From CBDBLK01 sp965215445 (lineage in GTDB: Bacteria; Bdellovibrionota; Bacteriovoracia; Bacteriovoracales; Bacteriovoracaceae), in the NCBI GenBank assembly GCA_965215445.1, contig CBDCDT010000002.1, positions 620,001 to 684,000 on the forward strand: DNA of 64,000 nucleotides, written 5' to 3'. How positions within the stretch are numbered: position 1 is the stretch's first letter; each line of letters starts with the position of its first letter. The notes below the pieces were generated by a model, which worked only from the letters and a program-made list of their open reading frames with translations, was not told where the DNA came from and searched no databases. Both the position numbers and the translations under genes were made by a program. Below, piece after piece: positions 11,713 through 20,232 of this stretch.

Positions 11713-13149
11713 TTAATTAACTGCCGGTGAAGCACGAACATTTTCTTTCTTTTTTTGTGCGTGTTCAATTTTTTTAAGGAAAACTTCTTTGAGTTCTTCG
11801 GCCCGAGAAATGGGAACAATATGCAGTCCCGCAAATTTGTTTTTAAAATTTTTGGCGACTTTGGGGGAAGCAAAAACGCGTTTGTAACTGAGTTGGTGGA
11901 TTTCTTTTAAGCGCGTTTCCATATAGGGAACACTGCGCACCTCTCCAGTGAGTCCGATTTCACCGATAAAAACGGCATCGGGGTCGATGGGAAGACGATA
12001 ATGGCTCGAAAGCAAAGAGGCAATAATCGCCAGGTCTGACTCCCTCGTCGTCAGTCTCACCCCCCCCACGACATTGAGGTAAATATCGTTAAACCCCAAG
12101 GGTAATTCCATATATTTTTCTATCACCGCCACCATCATGGCCACGCGGTTGGAATCAATCCCCGCCGTTGTTCTACGACCAGTGCCGAACTTATTTTCAA
12201 CAACCAATGCCTGAATTTCGACAAAAAGGGAGCGGGTTCCTCCCTCCAATACACAAGTGAGGCTTCTCCCGTAAGAATCTTCTGAATGTTCTTCCAAAAA
12301 ACATTGAGAAGGGTTGGGAACTTCTTTGAGGCCTTTTTCGCTCATCTCAAAAATGCCCACCTCGTTGGTGTTGCCAAAACGATTTTTGATTGCTCTTAAC
12401 ATGCGGTAATATCCAAACTGATCCCCTTCAAAATAAATCACTGTATCCACCATGTGTTCTAAAATTTTAGGGCCTGCAATATTGCCTTCCTTGGTGATAT
12501 GGCCAATCACAAATGAAGTCATTCCCTTTGATTTCACCTGATTCATAAGTTCGTAGGTAATTTCCCGAATTTGAGAGATTGTTCCTGGAGCGGCCTGGAT
12601 TTCACTACTGACCGTAGTTTGAATAGAGTCCAAAACTAAAAATTTGGGTTTGATTTCACCAATATGGATGAGAATATTTTGCCAATTAGTCTCATGAAGG
12701 ATAAAAAGATTTTCGGCGCTAAGGCCAACTCTCTTGGCACGGCCTCCTATTTGGGATTCTGATTCCTCTCCCGAAATATAGAGAACTTTATCTTCAGAAC
12801 ATTGCTGAGCCAGACGCCCCACAACTTCCATAAGCAAAGTCGATTTCCCAATCCCGGGCGCCCCTCCAACGAGGCACAGAGAACCCGGCACAAGCCCTCC
12901 TCCTACAACCCGATCAAATTCACCGATACCAACAAAAATGCGTTCCCGTTTGGAAGTCTGAATTTGAGAGAGTGTTTTGGCCTGATTATCCAAATACAAA
13001 GACTTAAGCCTCCCATGATTTTGAGAAGTCGTCGCTTGCGAAGATTCTTCAAAAGAATTCCATTCACCACATTCAGGGCAGCAACCCATCCATTGAGGTG
13101 CTGAGTGAGAACAATTCTGACAGATATAAAGCAATTTTTTTTTTGCCAT
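11713..13149 (-). CDS. radA: DNA repair protein RadA
   Basis: 478 residues, usual length. RadA/Sms is a DnaB-like branch-migration helicase for homologous recombination. Seen in order: a four-cysteine zinc finger (Cys10, 13, 24, 27), a RecA-like ATPase with Walker A GGAPGIGKS (residues 95-103), the diagnostic KNRFG motif followed by TNEVGIFEM, and a C-terminal Lon-protease-like domain with GEIGLTGEVRSV. The ATG at 13149 follows a noncoding gap of 76 bases from ligA, which lies upstream in the same direction. Confidence 0.97.
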   Translation of the reverse strand: MAKKKLLYICQNCSHSAPQWMGCCPECGEWNSFEESSQATTSQNHGRLKSLYLDNQAKTLSQIQTSKRERIFVGIGEFDRVVGGGLVPGSLCLVGGAPGIGKSTLLMEVVGRLAQQCSEDKVLYISGEESESQIGGRAKRVGLSAENLFILHETNWQNILIHIGEIKPKFLVLDSIQTTVSSEIQAAPGTISQIREITYELMNQVKSKGMTSFVIGHITKEGNIAGPKILEHMVDTVIYFEGDQFGYYRMLRAIKNRFGNTNEVGIFEMSEKGLKEVPNPSQCFLEEHSEDSYGRSLTCVLEGGTRSLFVEIQALVVENKFGTGRRTTAGIDSNRVAMMVAVIEKYMELPLGFNDIYLNVVGGVRLTTRESDLAIIASLLSSHYRLPIDPDAVFIGEIGLTGEVRSVPYMETRLKEIHQLSYKRVFASPKVAKNFKNKFAGLHIVPISRAEELKEVFLKKIEHAQKKKENVRASPAVN

Positions 13150-13225
13150 AGTTTTTTCTTAGCACGGGATTTTGCTCAAACCAAGTCTCTTAACCTCCTG
13201 AAAATAGGTTCAAACTTTCACGAAC

Positions 13226-15118
13226 TTAAATAGATTTTGCTACTTCTGCTTCAGAAATGATCGAAATTCGCAGTTCTTTGGCCTTTTTAAACTTGGACGA
13301 TTGGGATTCGACCTCATTAGTCAAAAGATAATCTGTATTTTTTGACACATTGCTTACTATAATGGCCCCTGCCCGTTGCAAACGTCTTTCCATCTCCGAT
13401 CGTTTAATCGAAAGACTGCCTGTCAGGCAAATTTTTTTGCCTTTAAATGGAGTTTCAATGGCATTTTCCACTTCCAGACCAGATGTTATTTGAAATCCAG
13501 ATTTCAAAAGCTGATCAATGAGAGGCACCTTTTCTTGTAGGCCTGCAATAAATTCCAATGCCGATTTTTCAGCAAACAAATCAACTTCACTGAGTTGCTC
13601 GACAGTCATTGCTTTTACCTTCTCAATGCTATCAAATCCCTCGCGCACAATTCTTTCACATTTGTTGTAGGCCCCTCCACGAACACCCAGGGCCGAAAGA
13701 AAAGTTATTAAATCGACTGTCTTTGAATTTTGAATAGAAGACACTAACTTATTTGCCAATTTTTCTTTGACCTTATCGAGCGTCATTAAATTCTCTGGAG
13801 TCAACTTATATAAATCGGGAATACCTTCTACCAATTTTGCCCTCATCATTTCATCGAGGCGTTTTATTGAAAGATCGTCAATGCCAATTTTTTGAATAAA
13901 GTTGAGTACGGATTCCCGAATTTTTCCAGGACAGGCCTGATTACTGCATAAAAGGCGAATAGTTTCCACACGGGTTTCAGATTGGCAAATAGAACATTTA
14001 TCAGGATAGCTAAATTGACCGCTTCCCGATTGAATCACCGAAAGAAATTTAGGAATAACTCCTCCCGAACGAACAATATTAATGGTATCACCTGATTTCA
14101 AACAGTGCTGTTTGGCCACTCCAAAATTGTGTAACGTAACACGAGATATTCTGGCCCCACCAAGTTGTACCGGCTCCACAATCGCCACCGGAGTTAAAAT
14201 TCCGTTACGAGAAATAGACCATTCAATCTTTTTGATTTTGGAAGTCTTGGATTCGCCTTCAAATTTAAATGCTATTTTGTAGCGTGGATGATGTCCCGTC
14301 GCCCCCAATTCCTCTTGAAGGGCCAAATCATTATAACTAAAAACAACTCCATCAATCTGATAATCGCTTTCATTCATAAATAGAAGTGCTTCTTTCAGTT
14401 TGTCCTCGACTCCTTCCATCCCATCGTGAAAAGTAAAATTGGGAATTTTAAAACCCAGATTCTTTAATTGCTCTTTTTTTTCCACTTCCGTTTTGAAAAG
14501 TTCCCTTTCCAAAATCAACTCAAAGGCCTGAAAATCCAAAAAGCGACAAAGTTCTGCATGATCTTTACGCCCTAGCAACCCCGCCACAATATTGCGTAGG
14601 CTATTGGGACGCTCCAATCCCAAAGTTTCCATTTCTTGCGAAAGATGAAAAAAATTTTCGCCACTACAGTAAATCTCTCCTCGCACTTCGATCATTTGAT
14701 CGGACAATTTTATTTTTTTAGGAATACAGTTTATATGATCTACCTTTTGAGTTATATTCTCACCGTATTGGCCATCTCCACGGGTTTTTCCCAACCAGAA
14801 ACTTCCTCCTTGATAGAGGAGTGAGCCACTCACTCCATCAATCTTAAAAGTAGAAACTACCTCTTTTTCTCCCACCCATGCGGCCAATTCCTCCACTTTG
14901 TAAGTTTTACCCAAAGAGAGCATTTTAGTGGCATGTTTGACTTTGGCCCAGGCCTCACCGATGGCCCCTACGGTTTCAAGAACCTTATTGCCAGGGTCTA
15001 AATCTCTTAGCTCATCTTCCAGCTTGTCGTAGTCATAATCAGAGATTTCTGGACATCCACGCAAATACAAGGCCTTATGATGAGCTATCAATTTTTCAAG
15101 TTCTTCTATGCGGTTCAT
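13226..15118 (-). CDS. ligA: NAD-dependent DNA ligase LigA
   Basis: 630 residues, somewhat shorter than the usual 660-680. Seals nicks in replication and repair using NAD. Seen: N-terminal Ia domain with YY-type NAD contacts (SDYDYDKLEDELRDL), adenylation motif TFKIDG with the nucleophile Lys92, an OB-fold domain, the four-Cys zinc finger CSICQSETRVETIRLLC plus CPGK, helix-hairpin-helix repeats and a C-terminal BRCT domain (GKKICLTGSLSIKRSEME). It starts two bases past the stop of the upstream 15121 gene. Confidence 0.96.
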   Translation of the reverse strand: MNRIEELEKLIAHHKALYLRGCPEISDYDYDKLEDELRDLDPGNKVLETVGAIGEAWAKVKHATKMLSLGKTYKVEELAAWVGEKEVVSTFKIDGVSGSLLYQGGSFWLGKTRGDGQYGENITQKVDHINCIPKKIKLSDQMIEVRGEIYCSGENFFHLSQEMETLGLERPNSLRNIVAGLLGRKDHAELCRFLDFQAFELILERELFKTEVEKKEQLKNLGFKIPNFTFHDGMEGVEDKLKEALLFMNESDYQIDGVVFSYNDLALQEELGATGHHPRYKIAFKFEGESKTSKIKKIEWSISRNGILTPVAIVEPVQLGGARISRVTLHNFGVAKQHCLKSGDTINIVRSGGVIPKFLSVIQSGSGQFSYPDKCSICQSETRVETIRLLCSNQACPGKIRESVLNFIQKIGIDDLSIKRLDEMMRAKLVEGIPDLYKLTPENLMTLDKVKEKLANKLVSSIQNSKTVDLITFLSALGVRGGAYNKCERIVREGFDSIEKVKAMTVEQLSEVDLFAEKSALEFIAGLQEKVPLIDQLLKSGFQITSGLEVENAIETPFKGKKICLTGSLSIKRSEMERRLQRAGAIIVSNVSKNTDYLLTNEVESQSSKFKKAKELRISIISEAEVAKSI

Positions 15119-15120
15119 TT

Positions 15121-16560
15121 TTAGAAGGTAAAGCTAATTCCCGTCTTGAGCTTAGACTCTTTGCCTCGTTGGTTTTCTTCGCCAAACCGAGCACTGGCAA
15201 CAGTTACATCATAAGCAAAATTGAATGTCATACTGGGGTGGTAAGCATAACTTCCTCCCACAATAATATTATAGAGAGATGTCGAATCCGGCCTTCCGTA
15301 CTGGCCTGAATATTTGGGACTTAAAAGAAAATTGAGTCCCAAAGCAAACCGAAAAGAATTGGCTAAAGGCAAAGAACCTTTAATACCTGCCGAGACACCC
15401 TTGAGGTCAGCTTCTGCAAAACCGTTTTCTCTGCTACCCAAACCAAAACTATATTTGGCATACCCAATGGAGGCATCCAAACGAGGCCCATAAAAGAAAT
15501 TTAGAGGTAAATAACGGTAACCAACCTTAAAATCTAATTTTGAGGTATTGGCCTGATTGGAATTCTCATCACTCCTTTCGCCTTCAGCATCCAATGTGCT
15601 AAGGCCTCGGGCAATTTCAATTGTTGCCCAATAGTTGCGCATAATCCAAATTTCACTGTCAAGCGTTGCTCCGAAAAGAGGGCCACTCATGCTTGTAGCA
15701 GTTTTTTTGCCTACATCAAAAAAAATCCCCAATGTTCCCAATTTTCCAAACTTATAGGGATCATCATTATCGGATATAAAACCTTTCGCTCCCGATTGCA
15801 CAACGACTGCAGGGTTCTTTCCTTCCAAAACTACCCAATCTCCGACTTTCGGTTGACCTCGCTCGTAATTTTCTGCAATTTTTGCTATTGATTGAACTGC
15901 TTCGGAGTGAACAACCCTTCCTTGTGCTACATCCTTCGTCTCCCAACTGACAATTTGTTTTAACAACGGATGATTTTTTTTCCCTTCGGGCCTTACAAGT
16001 TTAATTTTCATCCCGGAATGAAGGCCTCGAATCGTTCCCATGTCGATTGTAAGCTGATCTCCCAACATTCCCACAATTACTGCATCGTAAGGAATTTTCT
16101 TCTCGTAGGCCCCCAACCACATTTTAAGAGTTTGATCTATCACCGCCTCATCTTCCAATTCAGTTTCTCGCTGAAAAAAAATATCTTCTCCGTTGGCACC
16201 AAAAACTTTCATCTCTAAATTTATTCCTCGGATTCGATTAATAATTTTTATTCTAATCAACGACCCCGCCTGCGTTTTTTCAGATACAATCCGAAGTACT
16301 GTTTTATCCTCTAAAACATCATTAAGATTATTCCTATGATTGGAGAGAATGCTCAAAATTTCAGAATTGGATTTATAAAAGCACCAATCACTTTCTTTGA
16401 GATATTCCTCAACCGTTTCAAAAACTTTAAATGCCAATTCGCCATCAAGTTCATCTTTTACCGGCAACAAAAGACAATGCCGCATACTGGGCATGGCCCA
16501 TGCGGTCCCTAAAGAAATCCATAAAATAAACACGACAATGAAAAATTTTAATATTTTCAA
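15121..16560 (-). CDS. Exported protein with FlgT-like middle region and C-terminal outer-membrane barrel
   Basis: 479 residues. Signal peptide ends at AWA (residue 22). The first half is a periplasmic region; the segment VIVGMLGDQLTIDMGTIRGL resembles the repeated beta unit seen in FlgT/curli-assembly C-terminal domains. From about residue 270 the sequence has alternating aromatic strands and ends in SFTF, the terminal-Phe signal for outer-membrane barrel insertion. It directly precedes ligA and follows a small DNA-binding gene by 10 bases. Function unknown; location in the outer membrane is a good inference. Confidence 0.7.
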   Translation of the reverse strand: MKILKFFIVVFILWISLGTAWAMPSMRHCLLLPVKDELDGELAFKVFETVEEYLKESDWCFYKSNSEILSILSNHRNNLNDVLEDKTVLRIVSEKTQAGSLIRIKIINRIRGINLEMKVFGANGEDIFFQRETELEDEAVIDQTLKMWLGAYEKKIPYDAVIVGMLGDQLTIDMGTIRGLHSGMKIKLVRPEGKKNHPLLKQIVSWETKDVAQGRVVHSEAVQSIAKIAENYERGQPKVGDWVVLEGKNPAVVVQSGAKGFISDNDDPYKFGKLGTLGIFFDVGKKTATSMSGPLFGATLDSEIWIMRNYWATIEIARGLSTLDAEGERSDENSNQANTSKLDFKVGYRYLPLNFFYGPRLDASIGYAKYSFGLGSRENGFAEADLKGVSAGIKGSLPLANSFRFALGLNFLLSPKYSGQYGRPDSTSLYNIIVGGSYAYHPSMTFNFAYDVTVASARFGEENQRGKESKLKTGISFTF

Positions 16561-16569
16561 AAAACAACC

Positions 16570-16902
16570 TTATTGATTAAGAGAGGGAGAAGGAGGTTTT
16601 TTGAGATTTTTACCTTCATAGAGACTGACCAACATTTTCAAATCATTATTGTCTTCTTCCAACATTCTAATTTTGGCCCCCAGTTCTTTGATAACCAAAC
16701 GCAATTCAAAAATTTCTCGATTTTCTTTTTGCTCTCTTTTTCGATAATTGTCTCCGCTTACAAAAATAAAATACTTGCCCTTTTCTTGTTTAAGCTTAAC
16801 TTGACCGGCCTTAATATAACGGCGTACTGTCGAAGTGCTCACTCCTCGATACTCTGCATAATCCGTTATAGATAGCCAAACCCCGCTCTCACTCACGAGC
16901 AT
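16570..16902 (-). CDS. Small MerR/excisionase-like helix-turn-helix protein with coiled coil
   Basis: About 110 residues from ATG 16902. Residues 9-36 (WLSITDYAEYRGVSTSTVRR) form a helix-turn-helix of the excisionase/MerR class followed by a wing. The last 50 residues are a charged, heptad-like helix probably for dimerisation. The frame is open to 16938, but ATG 16902 has a GGAGAG at proper spacing and overlaps the upstream gene's stop by only 14 bases, pointing to translational coupling. Probably a regulator; target unknown. It sits between two exported proteins of unknown role. Confidence 0.75.
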   Translation of the reverse strand: MLVSESGVWLSITDYAEYRGVSTSTVRRYIKAGQVKLKQEKGKYFIFVSGDNYRKREQKENREIFELRLVIKELGAKIRMLEEDNNDLKMLVSLYEGKNLKKPPSPSLNQ

Positions 16903-17482
16903 CCCCCTCTCTCCACATTTTAAAAGGGCCATTGGCATTTTTCAAAAGCTGAGAAGCATCCCAATAAAGATCGGCCATTCCCACCGCTACCGCCTTGGAT
17001 GCAAGATTTGAGTCCTCTTCTATCCCCAAAACACTCTTTTGGCCCTGCGCAAAAATTTCAGATGAAGTGCAACTATGGACTTCATAAACAAGCCTCCCCT
17101 CTCCTGGCCTGGGAGGTTTCCTATCCTCAACCATAAAAAAAATAGAACACTTCCCTTCAATAACATCATGAAGTGAGTGATTCATCTTAGAAACGAGTTT
17201 ATAAAAAAAAGAGGCGGTATTGATAAAATCCTTTAAAGCAAAAATAATCGACCCATTTTCTTTGAGAGTAGATTTCAAAATAACGGTGGCCGCTATACTT
17301 CCAGTAAAATCGAAACTGGAAAAATTTCTATCCAAAGCATATCCCGACTGATCTGCTAGTAAAGAGAGGTCATTATTGAGCGAAGTTTTAAGATTATTCA
17401 GAACCAAGGCCCAAGGTGCTGCTATAGCATTTTTGAGATTCAACAAAAGTACCAACAAGAGCGTGCTTAAAAAATTCTTCAT
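16889..17482 (-). CDS. Exported protein of unknown function
   Basis: 197 residues with a signal peptide ending at AIAA (residues 19-22). The mature part is mixed alpha/beta with two cysteines (KCSIFF and HSCTSS) that could form a disulfide. No family recognised. It is the first gene of a run with the helix-turn-helix protein, the barrel protein and ligA, overlapping the next gene by 14 bases, so a linked role with those two unknown genes is plausible. Confidence 0.65.
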   Translation of the reverse strand: MKNFLSTLLLVLLLNLKNAIAAPWALVLNNLKTSLNNDLSLLADQSGYALDRNFSSFDFTGSIAATVILKSTLKENGSIIFALKDFINTASFFYKLVSKMNHSLHDVIEGKCSIFFMVEDRKPPRPGEGRLVYEVHSCTSSEIFAQGQKSVLGIEEDSNLASKAVAVGMADLYWDASQLLKNANGPFKMWREGDARE

Positions 17483-17554
17483 TTTATAATCCTTTCCACT
17501 TTTGAAAAAATTTTACAACTTCCAAACTATAAAGGTCAATATTCATCACAATTT

Positions 17555-18274
17555 CTATTGAATCATTTTTCCAATTCTCTGTGGATTAAATTCAAAAAAA
17601 TCTTCCGAGCTATTCCTGTTAATATCCAAAGAAAACCAAACCATAAGTGCTTTTCCTTTGATATTTTTTTTATGGACAAGGCCCCAAAAACGAGAATCGT
17701 AACTAAAATCTCTATTGTCACCAAGAACAAAATACATATTTTCTGGTATTTTTTTAGCGGAAAACTCTGTTCCATAAAAACTGTTTTCATCTAATTGAAT
17801 GACATATTGCTTCTTCCCCGTCATGGCAGTATAAAAATTAAAATTTGCGTTCTTAAATTTTTTATTTATTTTTTTTATAAACAATTTTTCTTTTATTTCA
17901 GTCGTAAACATCAGTTTTTCGTTTACGAATAGTTCCTTATTTTTTATTTCTACAACATCCCCTGGAAGCGCCACTATTCTTTTTACAAAATTTATAGATT
18001 TATCCCTGGGATATTTAAAGACAATAACATCACCCCTTTTGGGCAAATGGTGTTTGAACAAATAAATTGGATCTGAATTAAGGCCAAATAAATTAAAATC
18101 AGAAAAAGGAACCTTCAGGCCATAGGCCATTTTGTTAACAAGAATAAAATCGCCAGAAAAAAGAGTTGGCATCATTGACCCAGAGGGAATTCTAAAAGGC
18201 TCTATGATAACAGACCTAAAAACAAATATACAAAAAATAATCAAAAAAGTTAGACTTAATTTTTTAAAATTCAT
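17555..18274 (-). CDS. lepB: Signal peptidase I
   Basis: 239 residues from ATG 18274. Inner-membrane peptidase that removes signal peptides. One N-terminal TM segment (residues 8-20) precedes the catalytic box IPSGSMMPTL with Ser33, then box D with Lys98 in FVKRIVALPGD, and the GDNRDFSYDSR box E. The frame extends to 18298, but ATG 18274 overlaps the stop of the upstream transpeptidase gene as ATGA, so it is the likelier start. Very AT-rich codon use with long poly-Lys/Phe stretches. Confidence 0.94.
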   Translation of the reverse strand: MNFKKLSLTFLIIFCIFVFRSVIIEPFRIPSGSMMPTLFSGDFILVNKMAYGLKVPFSDFNLFGLNSDPIYLFKHHLPKRGDVIVFKYPRDKSINFVKRIVALPGDVVEIKNKELFVNEKLMFTTEIKEKLFIKKINKKFKNANFNFYTAMTGKKQYVIQLDENSFYGTEFSAKKIPENMYFVLGDNRDFSYDSRFWGLVHKKNIKGKALMVWFSLDINRNSSEDFFEFNPQRIGKMIQ

Positions 18275-19479
18275 TTGAGATTGTTTTTGTAATACCACTC
18301 AGTTACCAAGCGGGCCAAATCCGTTGCCTTAATAAACCATTTCTCCACATTGACGTTCATAACCGCAATAGATATGCCTTGGGCCTTTTTGTATTTTGGC
18401 AATGCGTACATAACGAACCAATCTCTTTTTCCAAAAGGATTTCCTCCCGTTATACTTCCGGTCTTGCCCCCTAAATCAAGAATATTTTTCAGTTTCTTAT
18501 TCATTTTGCGAAAAGCATACTTTGCGGTTCCTTGAGATAAAACTTTTTTCATCATTCTTTTTAGGGCCAATGCCGTATCTCGTTCAAAAACTCTTTTCGG
18601 TTTTTGAAGAGGGAAAAATTTTTCCAAACGTCCATCCTCTGTCTTTATTTGCTTTAATATTTTAGGCATTACTATAAACCCTTCATTAGATACGATGGAC
18701 GCCAAAACAGCAGCATGAATCGGACTTATTAGAGTTTCTTTATTAAAGCCAGAAGCTAATTCGGCCAAATTATATTGGCTTTCCGGCACATCAAAATGTG
18801 ATGCCATCAAATCAATATCGTTCATTATTTTTCTATTAAATCCAAACTTATTGGCCATATTATAAAGACTAACAGCATTCGTGTTTTCTATTGCCGCTTT
18901 TCCAAAAACAACATTATTAGAAAAAGCAAAGGCCTTTTCCAAGCTAGAAAATTGCATATAAGGAGTTGTTTTATTTTTTAGTTGGTATTCATAAAGGGTA
19001 GAACCTTTTCCAACAAAAGCAAAATTTGCTTCATTTGTGATGTTGGCGTTTTCAATTAAATCAGCAGAAGTTATAATTTTGGCCAGACTTGCAACAGGGT
19101 GGTTGGCCGTAAAGGACAGGCCGATGTTTCGTCCTCTCTCTCTTTCCCAACCAGTTACCGCTAAAATATTTCCCGTAGAATTTTCAATAACAACAATACT
19201 GGCAAAATCTGTACGGTATCTCCTTAAAAGTTTTTCAACATAATTTTGTAATTTCTGATTAATTGTATATTCTAAAAAAAATGACTTATCTTCTATTTTT
19301 ATCTTTTCTGGAAATAAATTTTGTTTTCTTATAACTTGGCCCAATTTATGCGAAAGAGACTTGCTCATTCGATTAATTTTCTCTTTTTCTCTTTCCTCAT
19401 TCCACACTCGAAAAGAAAAAATGATGAATGTAAAAAGAATCGTGCAAATACACCCGATTGCACCCGTTTTAAACTTCAT
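18271..19479 (-). CDS. Penicillin-binding-protein-like transpeptidase, membrane-anchored
   Basis: 402 residues. One N-terminal TM segment (residues 7-24), then a penicillin-binding transpeptidase domain with all three active-site motifs: SLAK (Ser131-Lys134), SNN (187-189) and KTG (339-341). It lacks room for the usual class B dimerisation domain or a glycosyltransferase domain, so it is a minimal DD-transpeptidase/carboxypeptidase-like enzyme of the periplasm. Coupled to lepB by an ATGA overlap. Physiological substrate is presumably peptidoglycan peptide stems; whether it cross-links or trims cannot be told. Confidence 0.85.
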   Translation of the reverse strand: MKFKTGAIGCICTILFTFIIFSFRVWNEEREKEKINRMSKSLSHKLGQVIRKQNLFPEKIKIEDKSFFLEYTINQKLQNYVEKLLRRYRTDFASIVVIENSTGNILAVTGWERERGRNIGLSFTANHPVASLAKIITSADLIENANITNEANFAFVGKGSTLYEYQLKNKTTPYMQFSSLEKAFAFSNNVVFGKAAIENTNAVSLYNMANKFGFNRKIMNDIDLMASHFDVPESQYNLAELASGFNKETLISPIHAAVLASIVSNEGFIVMPKILKQIKTEDGRLEKFFPLQKPKRVFERDTALALKRMMKKVLSQGTAKYAFRKMNKKLKNILDLGGKTGSITGGNPFGKRDWFVMYALPKYKKAQGISIAVMNVNVEKWFIKATDLARLVTEWYYKNNLK

Positions 19480-19557
19480 AAATCTCCAAAATTAAGGACA
19501 ACGCCTGCTCTTTCTTTATTTTAATTAAAAATCGTTTCCATTGCCTTAAGAATCGGT

Positions 19558-20157
19558 CTATTTCAAATAATTTTTGCCTATAAAAAACAATTCTTTACTC
19601 CTAGGACGAGTCGATTTTGGTCGAAAGAATTTTAAACTCGAAAAAAACCCTTTCTGACTCTTTAAAAAAGATTGGGTTTCGTGTGAATCAAAAAATTTTA
19701 TAACCAAATTTCCACTCATTTTAAGAAACTTAGGCAAAATATCAAAAATGGCCTCTGTTAAATTGAAGCTTTTTGCCTGATCAACAGATCGGACTCCTAC
19801 AGTATTTGGTGCCATATCACTTACTACAACATTGAAATGAGAATTGAGTCCAATATCTTCAAGGTTGTTCAATTCAAAAATATCTTTCTCAAAAAGTTTT
19901 ATATTTTCGCAACGAAGAAGATCATTGTTAACTGGTTTAATATCAATACCAACAAGTAACCCAGATTTCCCGACTTTTGAAAGCGCATATTGAGTCCAGG
20001 AACCTGGAAAGTAACCAATATCTAAAACCTTATCTCCAGGTCTGATGACTCTAAATTTTTTATCAATCTCCTCGAGTTTGTAGCTGCTTCTGGCCAAGCG
20101 ATTTTCTTTTTTGGCCTTTAGAAAATAGTGATCTTTAACTTTCCATTTCGCATTCAT
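19558..20157 (-). CDS. rlmE: 23S rRNA 2'-O-ribose methyltransferase RlmE (FtsJ/RrmJ)
   Basis: 199 residues, normal size. Methylates U2552 of 23S rRNA using S-adenosylmethionine. Seen: N-terminal SxYKLxEID block (RSSYKLEEIDKKF) with the first catalytic Lys, motif I DIGYFPGSWTQYAL, VVSDMAPNTVGVRSVDQ with the catalytic Asp, GNLVIKFFDS with the second Lys, and KSTRPRSKELFFIGK with the final Glu, completing the K-D-K-E tetrad. Motif I reads DIGYFPG where most family members have DLGAAPG. Monocistronic by spacing. Confidence 0.93.
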   Translation of the reverse strand: MNAKWKVKDHYFLKAKKENRLARSSYKLEEIDKKFRVIRPGDKVLDIGYFPGSWTQYALSKVGKSGLLVGIDIKPVNNDLLRCENIKLFEKDIFELNNLEDIGLNSHFNVVVSDMAPNTVGVRSVDQAKSFNLTEAIFDILPKFLKMSGNLVIKFFDSHETQSFLKSQKGFFSSLKFFRPKSTRPRSKELFFIGKNYLK

Positions 20158-20232
20158 TTTTGAAATACCCAGTTCTTCCAGATACTACTTGAAGGTACTG
20201 ATCGGCAAATCTCGCAATAGCGAAGCGCATCA

